Of a stretch of 64,000 nt of DNA, positions 61,199-64,000 are shown one piece after another (the first letter of the stretch is position 1; each line of letters starts with the position of its first letter). Made by a program: the position numbers and the translations under genes. The stretch comes from Oceanospirillum sp048264105 (GTDB taxonomy: Bacteria > Pseudomonadota > Gammaproteobacteria > Pseudomonadales > Halomonadaceae), in assembly GCA_048264105.1 (NCBI GenBank), contig JBLXDJ010000002.1, positions 434,001-498,000 on the forward strand, read 5' to 3'. A model generated the notes under the pieces. The model ran no database searches. It was given only the letters and a program-made list of their open reading frames with translations, and had not been told where the DNA came from.

Positions 61199-61957
61199 AT
61201 GCTGGCGTTAAATGAACTGGTTGAGCAGTTGGATACATTACTTGAACCTCAATCTTATAAGGATTACTGCCCGAATGGGCTTCAGGTTGAAGGCCGGCGT
61301 CAGGTTCGCAAAGTCGCCACAGCGGTGACGGCCAGTCAGGGAATTCTTGATCAGGCAGTAGAGGCGGGAGTTGATGCGCTTCTGGTGCACCATGGTTATT
61401 TCTGGAAGAACGAATCCCCGGTTGTGACCGGTATGAAATATCGCCGTCTATCGACCCTGATTAAAAACGATATCAGCCTGCTGGCGTATCATCTGCCGTT
61501 AGATGCCCATGGGGAATTAGGCAATAACGTTAAGTTAGCCAGTGTTCTGGACTGGCGGATCGATGATGGTCTTGAAGCCGGTAATCCAAGGAGTATCGGT
61601 TTGGTTGGGACTCCGCAGTCCGATCAAACCGTGGGAGAGGTTGCTGACCGTATTCATCGGGAGCTGAAACGGGAGCCTCTGGTGATCGGAGACCGGTCAA
61701 CGCCGGTTCGTAAAGTCGCCTGGTGTACCGGTGCCGCACAGGGCTTTATTGATCAGGCGGCTGAAGCCGGTTGTGATCTGTATATCAGTGGTGAAATCTC
61801 TGAAAATACTGTACATGCTGCCAGAGAGTTAGGCGTGGCATATATCGCGGCGGGTCACCATGCAACGGAGCGCTACGGTGTGCTGGCGCTGGGGCAATGG
61901 CTGCAGGATAAGTTTGGTATTGAGCATATCGCTCTTGATGAAAATAACCCGGTATAA
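61199..61957 (+). CDS. Nif3-like dinuclear metal-centre protein (YbgI family)
   Basis: This 252-residue NIF3-family protein is expected to form a hexameric toroid with a di-metal site. Characteristic segments are YCPNGLQVEG near residue 24, LLVHHGYFWKNE with paired histidines, YHLPLDAH, and the C-terminal AGHHATERYG. The family is nearly universal but its function is unclear (a GTP cyclohydrolase-like role has been proposed). GGAGTG precedes the ATG. The stop codon lies inside a perfect terminator palindrome. Confidence 0.9.
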   Translation: MLALNELVEQLDTLLEPQSYKDYCPNGLQVEGRRQVRKVATAVTASQGILDQAVEAGVDALLVHHGYFWKNESPVVTGMKYRRLSTLIKNDISLLAYHLPLDAHGELGNNVKLASVLDWRIDDGLEAGNPRSIGLVGTPQSDQTVGEVADRIHRELKREPLVIGDRSTPVRKVAWCTGAAQGFIDQAAEAGCDLYISGEISENTVHAARELGVAYIAAGHHATERYGVLALGQWLQDKFGIEHIALDENNPV

Positions 61958-61970
61958 ACCGGGTTATTTT
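61941..61970. terminator. Bidirectional terminator overlapping the nif3-like stop codon
   Basis: AAAATAACCCGG (61941-61952) pairs perfectly with CCGGGTTATTTT (61959-61970). The left arm encodes the last residues of the Nif3-like protein and the TAA lies in the loop. It faces zapG on the other side. Confidence 0.85.
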
Positions 61971-61996
61971 AAAAGAGGAGTCTGTCGGCTGGCGTT

Positions 61997-62440
61997 TTAA
62001 AGGCCTTTTGGCGGCTCCGGCATCTTTTCACGCTCCAGACCAAAATCTTCAGACAAGGTACCGGATGATTTAGGGGCGTAATCCATTGGCGCTGAGTAGC
62101 TTTCATCATCAGCGCTTACTTTTGCAGAGGCAGAACCTTTTTTACTGATTCTCTTATAAAGAGACGCGTCATCGCAGAAGCTCTCGGCTCCGTTTTGCAG
62201 ATGACCGACCAGGCTTTGATAGTTCTTCTCCATGCTGGCCAGCAGTTCATCGGTACGGGCAAAATGTTCGCTGACGTTTTCATTGAGACGGGCAAGCTCC
62301 ATCTCTTTCTGATTCATGCGTTGTTTCAGGTCTGAGCTTTCACCCGTGTTAGCGTTTAGCAGGTGATAAATCAGAGCACCAACACCACAGCCCACGATAA
62401 AGGTCAGAATAATAAGGGTCCAGTCGATATTGGCTTCCAT
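61997..62440 (-). CDS. zapG: ZapG (YhcB/DUF1043) cell-division protein
   Basis: This 147-residue inner-membrane protein has one N-terminal membrane helix (about 8-28) with the small-residue motif VGCGVGALI, a coiled-coil region (about 36-80) and a disordered C-terminus ending PEPPKGL. It matches the YhcB/ZapG family, which links envelope growth with division. AAGGAG precedes the ATG. It is divergent from zapE, as in many gammaproteobacteria. Confidence 0.88.
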   Translation of the reverse strand: MEANIDWTLIILTFIVGCGVGALIYHLLNANTGESSDLKQRMNQKEMELARLNENVSEHFARTDELLASMEKNYQSLVGHLQNGAESFCDDASLYKRISKKGSASAKVSADDESYSAPMDYAPKSSGTLSEDFGLEREKMPEPPKGL

Positions 62441-62829
62441 AAATGACTCCTTAACTACTTGAATGACATCCGCAATGATGTCCTAACGTGCTGATTATTA
62501 TACAGGGTAATCGGCTCGGATGACCAACCGGTTATTATTCAAATATATAAAATATTCTATTAAAGACCACTCATTTGTGAGTTCAGGCCGCTCTCGGATT
62601 GTTATTTTAGGCTACACCTAAGGTCTGTGTTTGGGAGTTGGCCCGCAAGTCGGTATAATGCCGCCCACATTTTTAGGCTGGCAGCACCACGGCTTGTTTT
62701 ATCGCCGTGTCTGATCTCAGCTTTAAAGTCTGTTCGCTAAGGATCTGCAGCCTGGCCGCTGCTGAATACCGTCAGACAGATAATAACCGTCCTGAACGAC
62801 CCTCAGTATAACTCTCGGAAGTAGGCAAT
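62441..62829. other. Divergent zapG-zapE intergenic region
   Basis: About 390 bases with no gene. The zapE promoter is at 62631-62659, leaving an untranslated leader of about 165 bases that contains a hairpin CACGGC...GCCGTG (about 62690-62712). I found no clear minus-strand promoter for zapG. Confidence 0.4.
62631..62659 (+). promoter_or_regulatory. Predicted sigma-70 promoter of zapE
   Basis: TTGGGA (62631-62636), 17 bases and a perfect TATAAT (62654-62659) point toward zapE. Confidence 0.7.
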
Positions 62830-63921
62830 ATGACACCTTTAGAGCGCTACAAACAAGATCTTGAACGTGACGATTTCAGCTATGATCCGGCACAGGAGAT
62901 GGCGGTCAAGCATCTGCAGCGTCTTTATGATGATCTGGTAGCGTATCAGCCGCCCAAGAAGTCTTTTCTGAAAAGTCTGTTTGGCAAGCCGGAAGTCCGT
63001 GAGCCGGCAATGGGCCTGTATTTCTGGGGCGGTGTCGGTCGTGGTAAGACCTATCTGGTGGATACCTTCTTCGACAGCCTGCCCTTTGAAGAAAAAATGC
63101 GTGTGCACTTCCACCGCTTTATGCAGCGTGTGCACGATGATCTGCGTAAATACGATGGCGAGAAAAACCCCCTGACATTGGTGGCTGCGAATCTGGCGTC
63201 TGAGATCCGTGTGCTGTGTCTGGATGAGTTCTTCGTTAAAGATATCACTGACGCCATGATTCTGGCGGGTCTGCTGGGTGAGCTGTTTAATAATGGCGTT
63301 GCTCTGGTGACCACCTCGAACATTGTTCCGGATGGCCTTTATGAAAATGGCCTGCAACGTGCGCGCTTCCTGCCCGCGATCGACCTGCTGAAGCAATATA
63401 CCGAAGTCGTTAATGTTGACAGTGGTGTAGATTATCGACTGCGGGCGCTGGAGCAGGCAGAAATTTTCCACTACCCGTTAGATTCGGCGGCCAACGAAAG
63501 TCTGGCAAAAAGCTTCAAAAGTATCGCCCTGGGTGAAGGTAAAGTCGGTGAATCTATTGAGATCAATCACCGCCAGATGAAGACTCAGCGCATTCATGAT
63601 GATGTGGTCTGGTTTGATTTTGATGAGTTGTGCGACGGCCCGCGCAGTCAGAATGACTATATTGAGCTGGCAAAAGAGTTTCATACGGTTCTGCTGAGCG
63701 ATGTGCCTCAGATGAAGCGGGATACCGATGATCAGGCGCGTCGTTTTATCAATCTGGTTGACGAATTTTATGACCGTAACGTGAAGCTGATTATTTCAGC
63801 GGAAGCGGGCATCCCGGATCTGTATCTGGGTGGCAACCTCAGCTTTGAGTTTGACCGTACGGTGTCCCGTCTGCTGGAGATGCAGTCCCATGAGTATCTG
63901 GCTCGTGAGCATCGTCCATAG
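62830..63921 (+). CDS. zapE: Cell-division ATPase ZapE (AFG1 family)
   Basis: This 363-residue AFG1-like AAA ATPase is recruited to the Z-ring late in division. Walker A is GGVGRGKT at 67-74 and Walker B is VLCLDEFFV with Asp132 and Glu133. The conserved TSNIVPDGLYENGLQRARFLP segment supplies the sensor and arginine-finger region. GGAAGTA precedes the ATG. In related genomes rplM-rpsI follow; the window ends before that can be seen. Confidence 0.95.
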   Translation: MTPLERYKQDLERDDFSYDPAQEMAVKHLQRLYDDLVAYQPPKKSFLKSLFGKPEVREPAMGLYFWGGVGRGKTYLVDTFFDSLPFEEKMRVHFHRFMQRVHDDLRKYDGEKNPLTLVAANLASEIRVLCLDEFFVKDITDAMILAGLLGELFNNGVALVTTSNIVPDGLYENGLQRARFLPAIDLLKQYTEVVNVDSGVDYRLRALEQAEIFHYPLDSAANESLAKSFKSIALGEGKVGESIEINHRQMKTQRIHDDVVWFDFDELCDGPRSQNDYIELAKEFHTVLLSDVPQMKRDTDDQARRFINLVDEFYDRNVKLIISAEAGIPDLYLGGNLSFEFDRTVSRLLEMQSHEYLAREHRP

Positions 63922-64000
63922 GCGGTGAAACGAAAACGTTAGCTCTGGGATACAGGATCTGAAATTAAAAAGGTGCCGAAGTTGATTATTTAGCATTTTT
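63922..64000 (+). other. Edge of window after zapE; no gene seen
   Basis: The last 79 bases hold no recognisable coding start or terminator. Confidence 0.3.

Overview
This window is a piece of the chromosome of a heterotrophic, flagellated gammaproteobacterium. Protein sequences and gene order point to the Oceanospirillales/Pseudomonadales side, most like marine genera such as Amphritea, Neptunomonas or Marinobacterium; the genus is an inference. The blocks amgK-murU-djlA / lptD-surA-pdxA-rsmA-apaG-apaH-glpE, cca / folK-folB-tsaD / rpsU-dnaG-rpoD, bioBFHCD next to comF, rpe-gph-trpE, trpGDC-crp-osmC-speD-coq7 and folE-folX are those familiar from Pseudomonas. I see no insertion sequence, prophage, integrase, CRISPR array or toxin-antitoxin pair. 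The whole window reads as core genome.

Layout. 1-9.1 kb: prkB-type phosphoribulokinase, a chemoreceptor without a sensor domain, hinT, pta-ackA acetate metabolism, coq7, a small unknown membrane protein, speD, an OsmC protein and crp. 9.3-18 kb, mostly minus strand: a membrane PAS-GGDEF-EAL protein, then trpC, trpD, trpG, trpE, gph and rpe. 18.2-31.9 kb: a DUF3530-like exported protein, MurNAc recycling (amgK-murU) with djlA, divergent from the lptD/surA envelope operon that also carries pdxA, rsmA, apaG, apaH and glpE. 30-32.2 kb: a flagellar accessory operon (small lipoprotein, flgP, flgT) behind a textbook FliA promoter. 32.4-40 kb: cca, folate genes, tsaD and the macromolecular synthesis operon rpsU-dnaG-rpoD. 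40.2-47 kb: a SprA-related putative metalloprotease, two tandem acyl-CoA dehydrogenase paralogues and an Lnb-like DUF4105 protein. 47.3-54.5 kb: two identical tRNA-Leu(UAG) genes, the biotin operon bioBFHCD with a BirA-type operator, comF and srkA. 54.6-64 kb: mltC, an unknown Cys-rich periplasmic protein, folE-folX with a thioredoxin-like and an OB/cold-shock-like gene, an outer-membrane barrel protein behind a perfect CRP box, a DegS/AlgW protease, a Nif3 protein, and divergent zapG and zapE.

Regulation is the most informative layer. Sites read directly from the sequence are: a FliA promoter (32349-32375), a BirA-type operator overlapping a near-consensus bioB promoter (52449-52502), a PsrA-type palindrome and a FadR-like site before the first acyl-CoA dehydrogenase (41098-41177), a perfect TGTGA-N6-TCACA site (58894-58909), a CTGT-N8-ACAG (LexA-like) palindrome on the dnaG promoter (36069-36084), an 11-bp inverted repeat flanking the speD -10 (7714-7758), and a 12-bp perfect hairpin between trpE and trpG (14581-14608). 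Seven convergent gene pairs share a single bidirectional terminator.

I did not find a clearly new multi-gene system. The best leads are the FliA-controlled lipoprotein-FlgP-FlgT operon lacking a recognisable FlgO, the folE-folX-thioredoxin-OB cluster, the unexplained inverted repeats at speD, trpE/trpG and 56.7-56.8 kb, and a few proteins of unknown function.
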